64,000 nucleotides of DNA from Mycolicibacterium psychrotolerans (GTDB lineage: Bacteria; Actinomycetota; Actinomycetes; Mycobacteriales; Mycobacteriaceae): NCBI RefSeq assembly GCF_010729305.1, contig NZ_AP022574.1, positions 3,534,001 through 3,598,000 of the forward strand. Reading direction: 5' to 3'. The notes beneath the pieces are model-generated. The model had not been told where the DNA came from. It saw nothing but the letters and a program-made list of their open reading frames with translations, and made no database searches. This document shows, piece by piece, positions 46,203-57,100 of this stretch. Numbering within the stretch: the stretch's first letter is position 1; every line of letters starts with the position of its first letter. The position numbers and the translations under genes are program-made.

Positions 46203-46651
46203 CACGCTAGGTGCAGGCCCGTCCCCGGTGCTTCTCGATTCCTGATCGGTCTGGTCACCTTCTTCTCCAGGCAGGACGGCAGGCCCGCCGCCGATCGGGC
46301 CGCGCGGTCGCGGTAGACGCTGGGCGGCATGCCCACCAGTTCGGTGAACCGGGTGCTGAAGGTGCCCAGCGACGAACAACCTACGGCGAAGCAGACTTCG
46401 GTCACCGTCAGGTCGCCGCGGCGCAGCAGGGCCATCGCCCGCTCGATGCGCCGCGTCATCAGATACGAGTACGGCGACTCGCCGTAGGCCAGCTTGAACT
46501 GCCGCGACAGATGCCCGGCCGACATGTGCACCCCGCGGGCCAGCGCTTCGACGTCCAGCGGCTGCGCGTAGTCCCGGTCGATCCGGTCGCGGACGCGGCG
46601 CAGCAGCGTCAGGTCGCGAAGGCGGTTCGCCGAGGCGGGCTCCGGAGGCAT
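46202..46651 (-). CDS. AraC family transcriptional regulator, DNA-binding domain only
   Basis: 149 residues. The two helix-turn-helix units are DVEALARGVHMSAGHLSRQFKLAYGESPYSYLMTRRIERAMALL and TVTEVCFAVGCSSLGTFSTRFTELVGMPPSVYR. There is no separate sensor domain; about 20 N-terminal and 30 C-terminal residues flank the DNA-binding part. It probably controls the VOC gene that overlaps it, and perhaps the divergent TetR gene 87 bp away. Confidence 0.88.
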   Translation of the reverse strand: MPPEPASANRLRDLTLLRRVRDRIDRDYAQPLDVEALARGVHMSAGHLSRQFKLAYGESPYSYLMTRRIERAMALLRRGDLTVTEVCFAVGCSSLGTFSTRFTELVGMPPSVYRDRAARSAAGLPSCLEKKVTRPIRNREAPGTGLHLA

Positions 46652-46692
46652 CCCGGAAATCCTACGACGTCACTCTTCCGTCCGCCGGGCCC

Positions 46693-46716
46693 GTTATGTA
46701 GGGTTGCATACATAAC
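46693..46716. promoter_or_regulatory. Palindromic operator of the TetR regulator
   Basis: GTTATGTA and TACATAAC pair perfectly with an 8-base spacer (GGGTTGCA). It is in the 86-bp gap between the divergent araC-type and tetR-type genes, 21 bp before the tetR start. The size and place suit TetR autoregulation, and it could control both directions. Confidence 0.7.
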
Positions 46717-46737
46717 AGCGAAGGGAGTCGTCCCACG

Positions 46738-47327
46738 ATGACCGGTCCTCGGGAACGCATGGTGGTCTCGGCGGCGCTGCTGATCCGCGAACGGGGCGCC
46801 CACTCCACCGCGATCGCCGACGTGCTCGCCCACAGCGGCGCCCCGCGCGGTTCGGCCTACCACTACTTCCCCGGCGGCCGCACACAGCTGCTCTGCGAAG
46901 CGGTCGACTATGCCGCCGAGTACATGACCGCCAAGCTCGAGGCGTCGGCCTCCTGCCTCGACGCGCTCGACGAACTGTTTCGCGGCTATCGGCAGCAGTT
47001 GCAGCACAGCGACTTTCGGGCCGGATGCCCCGTCGTCGCGGTCGCCGTCGAGGCCGGCGATCCCGACAAGCCCGGCCAGTCGGCGCCGATGATCGCCCGG
47101 GCCGGCGCCGCGTTCGCGGGGTGGCGCGAGGCGATCGCGGCACGGATGCGCGCCGACGGCATCGACGAGCAGCGCGCCGAGGACCTGGCGGTGTTCACCC
47201 TGTCGGCGTTCGAGGGCGCCCTGGTCCTCGCCCGTGCGGCGCGCGACCTCGAACCGCTGGACCGGGTGCACGCCCAACTCCGGTCGCTGATCGGCGACCA
47301 GATACCTGCAAGGAAACGGACCCGACG

Positions 47328-47331
<4 letters not shown>
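46738..47331 (+). CDS. TetR family repressor
   Basis: 197 residues. ERMVVSAALLIRERGAHSTAIADVLAHSGAPRGSAYHYFPGGRTQLL is the HTH, with the YHYF turn. The C-terminal part (TALK-type CPVVAVAVEA, FTLSAFEGALVLARAARDLEPL) is of the LmrA/YxaF class, which senses small hydrophobic compounds. Its stop overlaps the ATG of the molybdopterin oxidoreductase (ATGA), so it likely represses that enzyme and itself. Confidence 0.9.
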
Positions 47332-49588
<2,257 letters not shown>

Positions 49589-49592
<4 letters not shown>

Positions 49593-50050
49593 GGGGCCAG
49601 CGGAGCAGGGTCGGCCGGGGCGGGCGGCGTCGCGACCGGTGACATCGCCGGCGTCGGGCCGGCCGACATCGGGCGCTGGGTGAGCAGCAGCAGCGCGTCG
49701 GAACCCGTCACCTCCTCGGTCTGCATCGCATGCCACAGATCGCGCAGGTAGCCCAATCGCGTCTGCGTCGTCGGGGTCTCGGTGGTGCCCGGCGGTAGGT
49801 TCTCCGGGCTCGACAGGTGCGGTACCTCCGCAGGAGGAGCAGCGTCGGCCGGTGCGGCGGGACCGGCCGCCAGCGACTGCACCGGCGCGGCGTCCGTCGG
49901 CACGGGAGCGGGGGCCGGCGCGGGCAGCGGCACGGGCACGGGCACGGGCTCCGGCGCCGCGGGCTGGGCGGCCGCCGGCGGTGCACAGGCGATCAGCGCC
50001 GCGAACGCGGCAGCCCCCGCGGCCACCGCAGTCTTGTCCCATCCGATCAT
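49589..50050 (-). CDS. Secreted proline/alanine-rich protein, unknown function
   Basis: 153 residues with a signal peptide (residues 5-28). The mature protein is low-complexity Pro/Ala/Val (PEPVPVPVPLPAPAPAPVP) around one more ordered segment (TRLGYLRDLWHAMQTEEVTGSDALLLL). Its stop overlaps the oxidoreductase stop by 4 bases (CTAG). Probably a wall-associated protein; no family recognised. Confidence 0.7.
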
Positions 50051-50238
50051 CGCCGGTGCCCCCTTCGGGTCAGTGGCCGCAGAGATGGCCAGGCTAGAAG
50101 CCAGTGCAGATCATTGTCACCCTGTGCTTCCCCGGACGTGCCGAATTCGTTACAGCGCAGGTTCGGCGAAGTCGGTGCACGAGGCCCCGCCGGTGGTGTA
50201 GGTATGGCGATACAGCCCCGTGACGGCAAGGAGCAAGC

Positions 50239-51495
50239 ATGCCGACTCCGGATCTCCCGCCCGGTTTCGACTTCACAGATCCCGACCTCAACTGCGCGCG
50301 ACTCCCGGTGGAGGAACTGGCTGCGCTGCGGCGCAGCGCCCCGATCTGGTGGAACGAGCAGACCACCGGCGGCGCCGGGCCGTTCGGCGACGGCGGCTAC
50401 TGGGTGGTCACCAAACACCACGACGTCAAGGAGATCTCCAAGCGCAGCGACGTGTTCTCCAGTCTGGAGAAGACTGCGCTCCCCCGCTATCCCGAGGGGT
50501 CCACGTTCGAGCAGATCGAGACCGGAAAGTTCGTGTTGCTCAACATGGATGCGCCGCACCACACCCAACTGCGCAAGATCGTCTCGCGCGGCTTCACCCC
50601 GCGCGCCGTCGAGCGGCTGCGCGCCGATCTCGACGCCCGTGCGCAGAACATCGCCAAGAGCGCCGCCGCCGAGGGCGCGGGCGATTTCGTCGAACAGGTG
50701 TCCTGCGAACTGCCGTTGCAGGCGATCGCCGGTCTCATCGGCATCCCGCTGGAGGACCGCAAGAAGATCTTCGACTGGTCCAATCAGATGGTCGCCGACG
50801 ACGACCCGGAGTTCGCGCACCACGACAACCGCAATGCCGCAACGGAACTCATCATGTACGCGATGCAGCTTGCGGCGCTGCGCGCCGAGCAGCCCGGCGA
50901 GGACATCGTCACCAAGCTGATCGAGGCCGACGTCGAAGGCCACAAACTCTCCGACGACGAATTCGGATTCTTCATGGTGCTGCTGGCCGTCGCCGGCAAC
51001 GAGACGACCCGCAACTCGATCACCCACGGCATGATCGCGTTCACCGAGTTCCCCGACCAGTGGGAACTGTTCAAGCGGGACCGGCCGGCCACCGCCGTCG
51101 ACGAGATCGTCCGGTGGGCGACCCCGGTCACGTCGTTCCAGCGCACCGCGCTACAGGACTACGAACTCTCCGGTGTCCAGATCAAGAAGGGGCAGCGGGT
51201 CGTGATGTCCTACCGCTCGGCGAACTTCGACGAAGAGGTGTTCGAGGACCCGTTCTCGTTCAACATCCTGCGCGATCCCAACCCGCACGTCGGCTTCGGC
51301 GGGACGGGTGCGCACTACTGCATCGGCGCGAACCTGGCCCGGATGACGATCGAATTGATGTTCAACGCCATCGCCGACCACATCCCCGACCTGCGTTCGA
51401 TCGGCACCCCGGAACGGCTGCGGTCCGGCTGGCTCAACGGGATCAAGCACTGGCAGGTCGACTACACCGGCACGGGCTGCCCCGTCGCGCACTAA
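50239..51495 (+). CDS. Cytochrome P450, CYP125 family (steroid C26/27 monooxygenase-like)
   Basis: 418 residues. The start PPGFDFTDPDLNCARLPVEELAALRRSAPIWWN, the I-helix LLAVAGNETTRNSITHGM, the ExxR DEIVRWATPVTSFQRTAL and the haem loop VGFGGTGAHYCIGANLARM are nearly those of M. tuberculosis CYP125A1, which oxidises the cholesterol side chain. The C-terminus LNGIKHWQVDYTGTGCPVAH also agrees. M. smegmatis has more than one CYP125, so this may be a paralogue. A partial KstR-like site (6 of 8 fixed bases) lies at 50141-50154. The 3' end overlaps the convergent small gene by 4 bases. Confidence 0.9.
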   Translation: MPTPDLPPGFDFTDPDLNCARLPVEELAALRRSAPIWWNEQTTGGAGPFGDGGYWVVTKHHDVKEISKRSDVFSSLEKTALPRYPEGSTFEQIETGKFVLLNMDAPHHTQLRKIVSRGFTPRAVERLRADLDARAQNIAKSAAAEGAGDFVEQVSCELPLQAIAGLIGIPLEDRKKIFDWSNQMVADDDPEFAHHDNRNAATELIMYAMQLAALRAEQPGEDIVTKLIEADVEGHKLSDDEFGFFMVLLAVAGNETTRNSITHGMIAFTEFPDQWELFKRDRPATAVDEIVRWATPVTSFQRTALQDYELSGVQIKKGQRVVMSYRSANFDEEVFEDPFSFNILRDPNPHVGFGGTGAHYCIGANLARMTIELMFNAIADHIPDLRSIGTPERLRSGWLNGIKHWQVDYTGTGCPVAH

Positions 51496-51767
51496 CGCGG
51501 ATAGTCGATGATCGAGCGCCAGTAGTCCTCGCCGATCTCGCCGCCGGAGCGCAGCACCATCGCCAGCCCGGTCGCCATCGCCACTCCCAGCAGGCCGAGC
51601 CACAGCCCGGTCAGGCCGATCACGACCCACAGCACGGTCGTCAGCGTCGGCCACGGCGACACCACGGCGAGCGCAGGCGCGAAGAAGAAGCCGGTGCCGA
51701 CGTACCACGACGAGCCTGCGCGGTCGCAGACCAGCACCGCGCGCAACCATCTCGGAATCCCTGCCAT
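51492..51767 (-). CDS. Small membrane protein, unknown function
   Basis: 91 residues with two strong membrane helices (about residues 23-41 and 44-68) and a basic N-terminus (RWLRAVLVCDRAG). No family recognised. The stop overlaps that of the P450 gene. Confidence 0.7.
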   Translation of the reverse strand: MAGIPRWLRAVLVCDRAGSSWYVGTGFFFAPALAVVSPWPTLTTVLWVVIGLTGLWLGLLGVAMATGLAMVLRSGGEIGEDYWRSIIDYPR

Positions 51768-51853
51768 GACTCCACGCTGCCCGCCCGAGGTAGCCGGAGC
51801 AATTACCTGCGAGGTAGTGGCTTCTCGGACCCGCGGCGCGCAACACTGGGGTC

Positions 51854-52630
51854 ATGACCGTGCAGGAGATACCGACGACGACGGTCGGGTCGATGGTGCG
51901 GCGCTGGCGGACCCGGCGCCGGCTCAGCCAGCTCGACCTCGCGCTGGAAGCCGGGGTCTCGGCGCGTCATGTCAGCTTCGTCGAGACCGGCCGGGCCGCC
52001 CCCAGCCGCGCGATGGTGATGCGGCTGGCCGCTGTCCTCGACGTGCCGCGCCGTGACCAGAACCGCATGCTCGTCGCCGCCGGGTTCGCCCCGGCCTACG
52101 CCGAGCGGCCGCTCGAGGCGCCCGACATGGCGGCCGTGCAGGCCGGCGTCGCGCGCGTGCTCGACGCCTATGATCCCTACCCCTGCGTCGTGGTCAACCG
52201 GGCCTGGGACCTGGTGAGCGCCAACGCAGGCGCGGGCGTGCTGCTCGCCGGCGTTGCGGCGCACCTGCTCGAGCGACCGAACGCGCTGCGCATCGCGCTG
52301 CATCCCGACGGCCTGGCCCCGCGCATCCGCAACCTCGGCCAGTGGCGGTCCCATCTCGTCGAACGGTTACGCCGCGAGGCCGCCGCCGACGACTCCGGCG
52401 AACTCGCCGGACTCCTCGACGAGCTCGACACCTATCCCGGGGGGTACGCGCCGCCCACGGATCTCGGCGGTGTCGCGGTCCCGCTGGAACTCGTCACGCC
52501 CGACGGCGTCGAACTGCGTTTCCTGTCGATGGTGACCACGTTCGGCACCGCGCTCGACCTCACCGCCGCCGAACTGAGCATCGAAGCGTTCCTGCCCGCG
52601 GACGACGCGACGGCGGCCGCTCTTGGCTGA
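51854..52630 (+). CDS. XRE-type regulator with MmyB-like ligand-binding domain
   Basis: 258 residues. [48 protein letters not shown] is the helix-turn-helix. The C-terminal part (DPYPCVVVNRAWDLVSANAGAG, NALRIALHPDGLAPRI, LRFLSMVTTFGTALDLTAAELSIEAFLPAD) is the MmyB-like PAS-fold domain, shown in homologues to bind fatty acids. It is divergent from the small membrane protein gene and could regulate it or the P450 next to it. Confidence 0.88.
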   Translation: MTVQEIPTTTVGSMVRRWRTRRRLSQLDLALEAGVSARHVSFVETGRAAPSRAMVMRLAAVLDVPRRDQNRMLVAAGFAPAYAERPLEAPDMAAVQAGVARVLDAYDPYPCVVVNRAWDLVSANAGAGVLLAGVAAHLLERPNALRIALHPDGLAPRIRNLGQWRSHLVERLRREAAADDSGELAGLLDELDTYPGGYAPPTDLGGVAVPLELVTPDGVELRFLSMVTTFGTALDLTAAELSIEAFLPADDATAAALG

Positions 52631-52702
52631 CAGCAACGGCGCGGGCGGCGAATCGCCGGGAATTAACCGACATCGGCGCGCGACCGCATAGAGTCGGGCG
52701 CC

Positions 52703-53128
52703 ATGGAACTTCGACACCTCATGACGGCCGTGGCGGGCGGCGTCGTCGTCCTCGGTGCGGTCGGATGCTCGTCCCCCGAGCCCGCGTTGGGCGGCACCAC
52801 CGCCACCGTCACGATCGACGGCAACGACGCCGGAGGTGCGCTGCCCGTGACGTGTCGGCAGACCGGATTCACCTGGTACATCCAGACTCCCGACAAGGAC
52901 AAGGGGTTCACGGCCGTGCTCGCCATGGACGGGCCGGCCAAGGCCAAGTCCGTCGAATTCCGCGACGTGGGCGGGTTCTCCGGCAACTTCTGGGCCGACA
53001 ACTTCGGCGAGGCGGAGGTGACCGGGAACCAGGGGCAGTACACGATCACCGGCACAGCGGAGGGGAACTTCACCGCCAAGCCGAGCGATGCGGTGACAGC
53101 GAAGTTCCGCATCCAGGCGAACTGCTAG
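52703..53128 (+). CDS. LpqH/19-kDa family lipoprotein
   Basis: 141 residues. Signal sequence with lipobox VLGAVGC (Cys22), so it is a lipoprotein. The mature part (ATVTIDGNDAGGALPVTCRQTGFTWYIQTP and later NQGQYTITGTAEGNF, IQANC) is the LpqH fold, with a cysteine pair near the ends. LpqH-type proteins are surface antigens of unknown biochemical role. It is convergent with a small gene, with overlapping TAG stops (CTAG). Confidence 0.85.
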   Translation: MELRHLMTAVAGGVVVLGAVGCSSPEPALGGTTATVTIDGNDAGGALPVTCRQTGFTWYIQTPDKDKGFTAVLAMDGPAKAKSVEFRDVGGFSGNFWADNFGEAEVTGNQGQYTITGTAEGNFTAKPSDAVTAKFRIQANC

Positions 53129-53277
53129 TCGAGGCCTTCTTCATAGTGGGCGATCGCGATCAGCCGGTCGTGCGCCTCGACGCTGACCAGTTCGCCGCTC
53201 ATCGCTCTGAGAAGGGGTGAATCCCCGATCTGCGAGACGTCGGCCAGGGTGGCTTTCGGGTGTCCGTCGTGGTGCAT
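53125..53277 (-). CDS. Small conserved-looking protein (50 residues)
   Basis: A 50-residue frame with a strong GGAGG 8 bases before its ATG. The product MHHDGHPKATLADVSQIGDS continues through LLRAMSGELVSVEAHD and ends HYEEGLD. It is acidic, with no membrane segment, and does not resemble a shadow of another frame. It lies immediately upstream of the IS element end and was originally downstream of the L,D-transpeptidase gene. Function unknown. Confidence 0.55.
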   Translation of the reverse strand: MHHDGHPKATLADVSQIGDSPLLRAMSGELVSVEAHDRLIAIAHYEEGLD

Positions 53278-53354
53278 CGCCGTGCCTCCGTGCAGTACGG
53301 AAGGGCTACCCGGCGGGTGGCGGGCGAATCTGACGAACGTGTGACCTCGCGGAT

Positions 53355-54344
53355 CTAGGTGTACTGACCTGAGAGGTTAGGTACGCGGCTGGCGGGTGGT
53401 TGGCCGCCGAGTGCGGTGTGGCCGCGGTGGTGATTGTAGGCGTGCAGCCAGATCGGGAATTGCTCGCAGCGTTGGGCGTCGCTGGTGTAGAGGCGGGCGT
53501 AGGCCCATTCGTCGGCCAGGGTGCGGTGGAATCTCTCGACCTTGCCGTTGGTCTGCGGTCGGTATGGGCGGGTGCGCCGGTGTTCGATGTCGCCGAGAGC
53601 GTCCCGGAAGGCATGGGATCGGTAGCAGGAGCCGTTGTCGGTCAACACTTTCCGCACTGTGATGCCGCACTCTGTGAACCAGGCGTCGGCGCGTCGCCAG
53701 AATGCTGCGGCGGTCTCTTTGCGTTCATCACTTAGCAATTCGGAGTAGGCCAGCCGAGAGTGCGCGTCGATCGCGGTGTGCAGGAAGTGATAGCCCCGCC
53801 GGGGATTGCGGTATTGCGTCATGACCGCGCTGCTCTTGTCAGCCTGGCGATTGGCCCTGCCCACAGCGCGGCCCAGCATGCGCCAGCCACCGCCGGCGGG
53901 AATCTTGCCGAGCTTCTTGACGTCGATGTGCACCAATTCCCCACACCCGGTGGTTTGGATGCGCCGGATCACTCGGCCGGTAGGTCGGTCCAGCCACCGC
54001 AGCTTGGCCACCCCGTAGCGGCTCAGTACCCGATGCACTGTCGAGGGATGAATGCCCAGCTGATAGCCGATGCGGGCCGGTCCCCAACGGCGCAGCACGC
54101 GGATTTTGATGATGCGCCGCTCTGTGCGGGTCGGTGTCTGATTCGGGCTGTGGTGCGGCCGAGAGCTGCGATCGACCATCCCAGCCGGACCCAACTCCCG
54201 GTATCGGCTCGCCCAGCGGGCCGCCGTAGTCACCGCGACCTGAAACCGTTCGGCAGCCCGGCGCAGCGACCAGCCGTCCTCGACGACGCAGCGAGCCAGC
54301 CTCAGACGACCGGTTTCGGACAAGGGGGCATTACGGTGGGACAC
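53355..54344 (-). CDS. IS481-family transposase
   Basis: 329 residues. An N-terminal helix-turn-helix (VVEDGWSLRRAAERFQVAVTTAARWASRYREL) precedes the DDE catalytic domain: HIDVKKLGKI (first Asp), VLTDNGSCYRS (second Asp) and TNGKVERFHRTLADEWAY (Glu). All catalytic residues are present, so it may be active. The TAG stop lies just outside the inverted repeat, in the left copy of the TCTAGG duplication, so the last codons run through the end of the IS. Confidence 0.93.
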   Translation of the reverse strand: MSHRNAPLSETGRLRLARCVVEDGWSLRRAAERFQVAVTTAARWASRYRELGPAGMVDRSSRPHHSPNQTPTRTERRIIKIRVLRRWGPARIGYQLGIHPSTVHRVLSRYGVAKLRWLDRPTGRVIRRIQTTGCGELVHIDVKKLGKIPAGGGWRMLGRAVGRANRQADKSSAVMTQYRNPRRGYHFLHTAIDAHSRLAYSELLSDERKETAAAFWRRADAWFTECGITVRKVLTDNGSCYRSHAFRDALGDIEHRRTRPYRPQTNGKVERFHRTLADEWAYARLYTSDAQRCEQFPIWLHAYNHHRGHTALGGQPPASRVPNLSGQYT

Positions 54345-54449
54345 GAAGACCTCCGGTGAATTGGTGCGTTCCTAGACAGCTCGCACTTCACTCGGAGGTC
54401 TTCGTCATGTCACCACGCCACGCCGTACCTAACGTCCGTGGTCAGTACA
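53360..54449 (-). mobile_element. Complete IS481-family insertion sequence
   Basis: 1090 bp. The 26-bp ends are inverted repeats (22 of 26 identical), each with TGTACTGACC outside and GTTAGGTACG inside. The element is flanked by a perfect 6-bp direct duplication TCTAGG (53354-53359 and 54450-54455). IS481 of Bordetella is known to insert at NCTAGN with a 6-bp duplication, and this agrees. The single transposase gene is on the minus strand. Confidence 0.95.
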
Positions 54450-54450
54450 T

Positions 54451-55257
54451 CTAGGCCTGGATGACGATCGGGTCGCCGACGCTCACCGTGTCGAAATACC
54501 AGGCGGCGTTGTCCGGACTGAGGTTGATGCAGCCGTGGCTGACGTTGTCATACCCCTGTGAGCCCACCGACCACGGTGCAGAGTGCACGTAGACGCCGCC
54601 CCACGTGACGCGGACGGCGTTGGCGACGGTGAGTTTGTAGCCCTCGGGGTCCGACAGCGGGATGCCGATGGTCCGCGAGTCCATGACGACGGACTTCTCC
54701 TTCGCCAGCGCCGTGAACTGGCCGACCGGGGTGGGATGTTTCGGCTTACCCATCGACGCGGGCATCTCCCGTGCGACGACACCGTCGATGCTGACCGTGA
54801 ACGTGTGCGCGTCGATGTCGGCGACCCCCACCACGGACGAACCGGTCTCGAAGCTGGTGGCGAAGCCGCCGACCGAGACGTCGATGGGTGCGTGCGCCGG
54901 GAAGAAGTTCGCGGGCGTCCACTGCACGGTCCGGTCGTCGAGCCAGGCGAAGCTGCCGTCGGCGGGCGTGGTGCTTTCGCCCGGGCGCACCGCGATCGAT
55001 CCCTCGGCGGCGCGGCGGTTCGGCACCGGCGACGTGAACGTCACCGTGACCGGGTGGGCCACCCCGACGGTCTGCCCCGGCGTCGGCGAGATGTCGCTGA
55101 TGGCGGGCGGGAGCGCGGTGTCGACCGCGGCGACGGCCGAGGGCCCGGCGGACAGGCCGGAGATCCCGGACAGGACGATCACCGATCCCACCACGGCGGC
55201 CACCCGGCGGGTGACCGAGCTGCTGGGCCGGTTCTGTTCACGTGAGGAGCTCACCAC
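54451..55257 (-). CDS. L,D-transpeptidase (YkuD/LdtMt type)
   Basis: 268 residues. Signal/anchor at 19-44; an immunoglobulin-like domain (SDISPTPGQTVGVAHPVTVTFTSPVPN); and the YkuD domain with VHSAPWSVGSQGYDNVSHGCINLSPDNAAWYF, which has the His and the catalytic SHGC cysteine. It makes 3-3 cross-links in peptidoglycan. One Ig domain and this length fit LdtMt1-like enzymes. The TAG stop is within the right copy of the IS target duplication: the coding sequence is complete, but its native downstream flank has been replaced. Confidence 0.9.
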   Translation of the reverse strand: MVSSSREQNRPSSSVTRRVAAVVGSVIVLSGISGLSAGPSAVAAVDTALPPAISDISPTPGQTVGVAHPVTVTFTSPVPNRRAAEGSIAVRPGESTTPADGSFAWLDDRTVQWTPANFFPAHAPIDVSVGGFATSFETGSSVVGVADIDAHTFTVSIDGVVAREMPASMGKPKHPTPVGQFTALAKEKSVVMDSRTIGIPLSDPEGYKLTVANAVRVTWGGVYVHSAPWSVGSQGYDNVSHGCINLSPDNAAWYFDTVSVGDPIVIQA

Positions 55258-55309
55258 GGTGCCATCCTAGGTAATCGTGGGGTTTCCCCCGGTAGAACGC
55301 ATATCGCGG

Positions 55310-55891
55310 TCACACTTCGGAACGTTTCACCCCGCCGACGGCCAGCAACGCATAACCGAGTGCCAGCACGCCCGCGGCCAGCGCCGCGACGTTCGCCGCC
55401 ACCGCGGTGGCACCGACACTGTCGGGGTCCAGAAAGTAGTACGGCGCACGCCGGCCCGCGTCGTTGAGCACGAGCAGGGCCAGCGTCAGATAGGCCGCCG
55501 GGAACAGCAGCCAGGCCACGGGCTGCCACCACGACAACCGAGCTGCCAACCGGCCCACCAGCACCCAGTCGCACAGCGCCAGCACCGGCACCACGACATG
55601 CAGCAACAGGTTGGCGACGGTGTAGCCCATGCTGTGTTCGGTCAGGAACAGGTTCCACACCAGGCCCGCCATCACCACGTAGAGCACCACCGCGCCACGC
55701 AGGCCCGCGCGCGCGTGGGCGCGCGGCCGGACCAGCGTCCACAGGTAATAGCCGGCGGCCAGCAGATTGGCCTGATACGTGAAGGTGAGGAGTCGCCACC
55801 ACAGACCGCGCTCGGAGGTCACGCCGACGACGAGAAGTGCTGTGGCAACGGCTACCACGATGCCGATGCGCAGGGCGACGCGCGGATTCAC
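55310..55891 (-). CDS. Pr6Pr-family membrane protein
   Basis: 193 residues from GTG 55891, with about six hydrophobic segments. WWRLLTFTYQANLLAAGYYLWTLVRP, VWNLFLTEHSMGYTVANLLLHVVVPVLALCDWVLVG and RRAPYYFLDPDSVG match the Pr6Pr (FAR-17a/AIG1-like) family of membrane hydrolase-like proteins. Function in bacteria unknown. It lies 4 bases after the proline-rich protein gene. Confidence 0.75.
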   Translation of the reverse strand: MNPRVALRIGIVVAVATALLVVGVTSERGLWWRLLTFTYQANLLAAGYYLWTLVRPRAHARAGLRGAVVLYVVMAGLVWNLFLTEHSMGYTVANLLLHVVVPVLALCDWVLVGRLAARLSWWQPVAWLLFPAAYLTLALLVLNDAGRRAPYYFLDPDSVGATAVAANVAALAAGVLALGYALLAVGGVKRSEV

Positions 55892-55895
55892 ACCG

Positions 55896-57086
55896 TCAGG
55901 GTAGGACGGGCGGCACCGGGGGCGGTGCCACCGCTGGCGGCGGCTCGTTCTGCCCGCCGCCCGACAGGCGGTCACGGATCCGCTGCAGGATCCCGGGCCG
56001 CTCCTCGGGCACCGGCGGAGGCACGACCTCCGGCACGGGCGGCGGTGCCGCAGCGTCGGGCGCAGGCGGCATGTCGGCGCCCTCCGCCGGGGCGGGATCG
56101 GGGGCGGGGGCCACTTCCACCGGCGCGATGTCCGGCGCCGGCTCCTCTTCGACGGGCGCCTCCTCGATCACCGGGGGCGGCGGCGGAACCTCGGCGACCG
56201 GCGGGGGTGGCGGCGGCGCCGGGGTCGACGTCGGTGCGGGCACCACGGTCTCGGCGGCGGGCCGGACCGGCGGCGCAGGCCGGTCGGGCACGAACTGCAG
56301 GCCCAGCGCCGCCGACACCGAGGCGACGAACGCGACAACGCCGGTGGCCAGCATGACCCTCGGGGCGGCCTCGAGGAAGCGCTCGTTCCCGCGGCCTGTC
56401 GGCGGCGCCGCGGTGTCGCGCTCGTCGGCGCAGAAGCCTTCGCCGGCTGGCGCGCAGGCCAGCGCCGCTCCGCGCGCCAGCGCCAGCTGCGCCTCGGCGG
56501 GCGAGAACACCGGCACGGCGAGCGCGTCCTGCAGCACCGGCACGAGCCCGTCGAGATCCTCGACCGACCCCACCAGCACCAGCGCCTCGGGCTCCCAGTC
56601 GGCGCGGGTGAACACCGCGCTCAGCCAGCCGATCAGATCGTCTTCGGTGATCACGGTGCTGTTGACGGCGGTCTGGACGGCGCCGTCGTCGGGAGTGACG
56701 ACGAGCGCGATGAGCTGGCCGGGCTCCACCACGCACACCGCGGTGGTGTGGTAGCCCATCACCTCGGCGATGCCGCGCGCGAGCGCGTCGGTGGCCTCGG
56801 AGAGCCGTACCGGAACGATGTTGTCGAACCCGGAGTCGCTGAGCGACTCGAGCAGCAGGGACGCCTCGGTGTGGGCGTCGTCGCTCCAGGTCACGCCGAT
56901 CGACTGCACCCGCCGGCCGCGCTGGGCGGCGATCGCCTCGGTGCGCCGGACCGCGTCGGCGGCCTGCTGCGAGGTCGCCACCTCGAAGCCCGCACCGTCC
57001 ATCGCGGCGCTGTCGGCGTCGTGCCCCTCGACCAGGACCAGACCGACGGCCGATGACGTCACCGACAAGCCGAGCACTGCGTCCAC
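55896..57086 (-). CDS. Mycobacterial actin-like-fold protein with proline-rich C-terminus
   Basis: 396 residues from GTG 57086 (GAAGGAG 6 bases upstream). The N-terminal 220 residues (MDAVLGLSVTSSAVGLVLVEG, GYHTTAVCVVEPGQLIALVV, PEALVLVGSVEDLDGLVPVLQDALAVPVF) look like a divergent actin/Hsp70-type ATPase domain found in mycobacteria. A membrane helix at about 252-272 follows. The remaining 120 residues are Pro/Glu/Ala-rich and probably extracellular. A mycobacterial-specific family of unknown role; the dyad upstream suggests separate control. Confidence 0.72.
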   Translation of the reverse strand: MDAVLGLSVTSSAVGLVLVEGHDADSAAMDGAGFEVATSQQAADAVRRTEAIAAQRGRRVQSIGVTWSDDAHTEASLLLESLSDSGFDNIVPVRLSEATDALARGIAEVMGYHTTAVCVVEPGQLIALVVTPDDGAVQTAVNSTVITEDDLIGWLSAVFTRADWEPEALVLVGSVEDLDGLVPVLQDALAVPVFSPAEAQLALARGAALACAPAGEGFCADERDTAAPPTGRGNERFLEAAPRVMLATGVVAFVASVSAALGLQFVPDRPAPPVRPAAETVVPAPTSTPAPPPPPPVAEVPPPPPVIEEAPVEEEPAPDIAPVEVAPAPDPAPAEGADMPPAPDAAAPPPVPEVVPPPVPEERPGILQRIRDRLSGGGQNEPPPAVAPPPVPPVLP

Positions 57087-57100
57087 GAACCACTCCTTCG

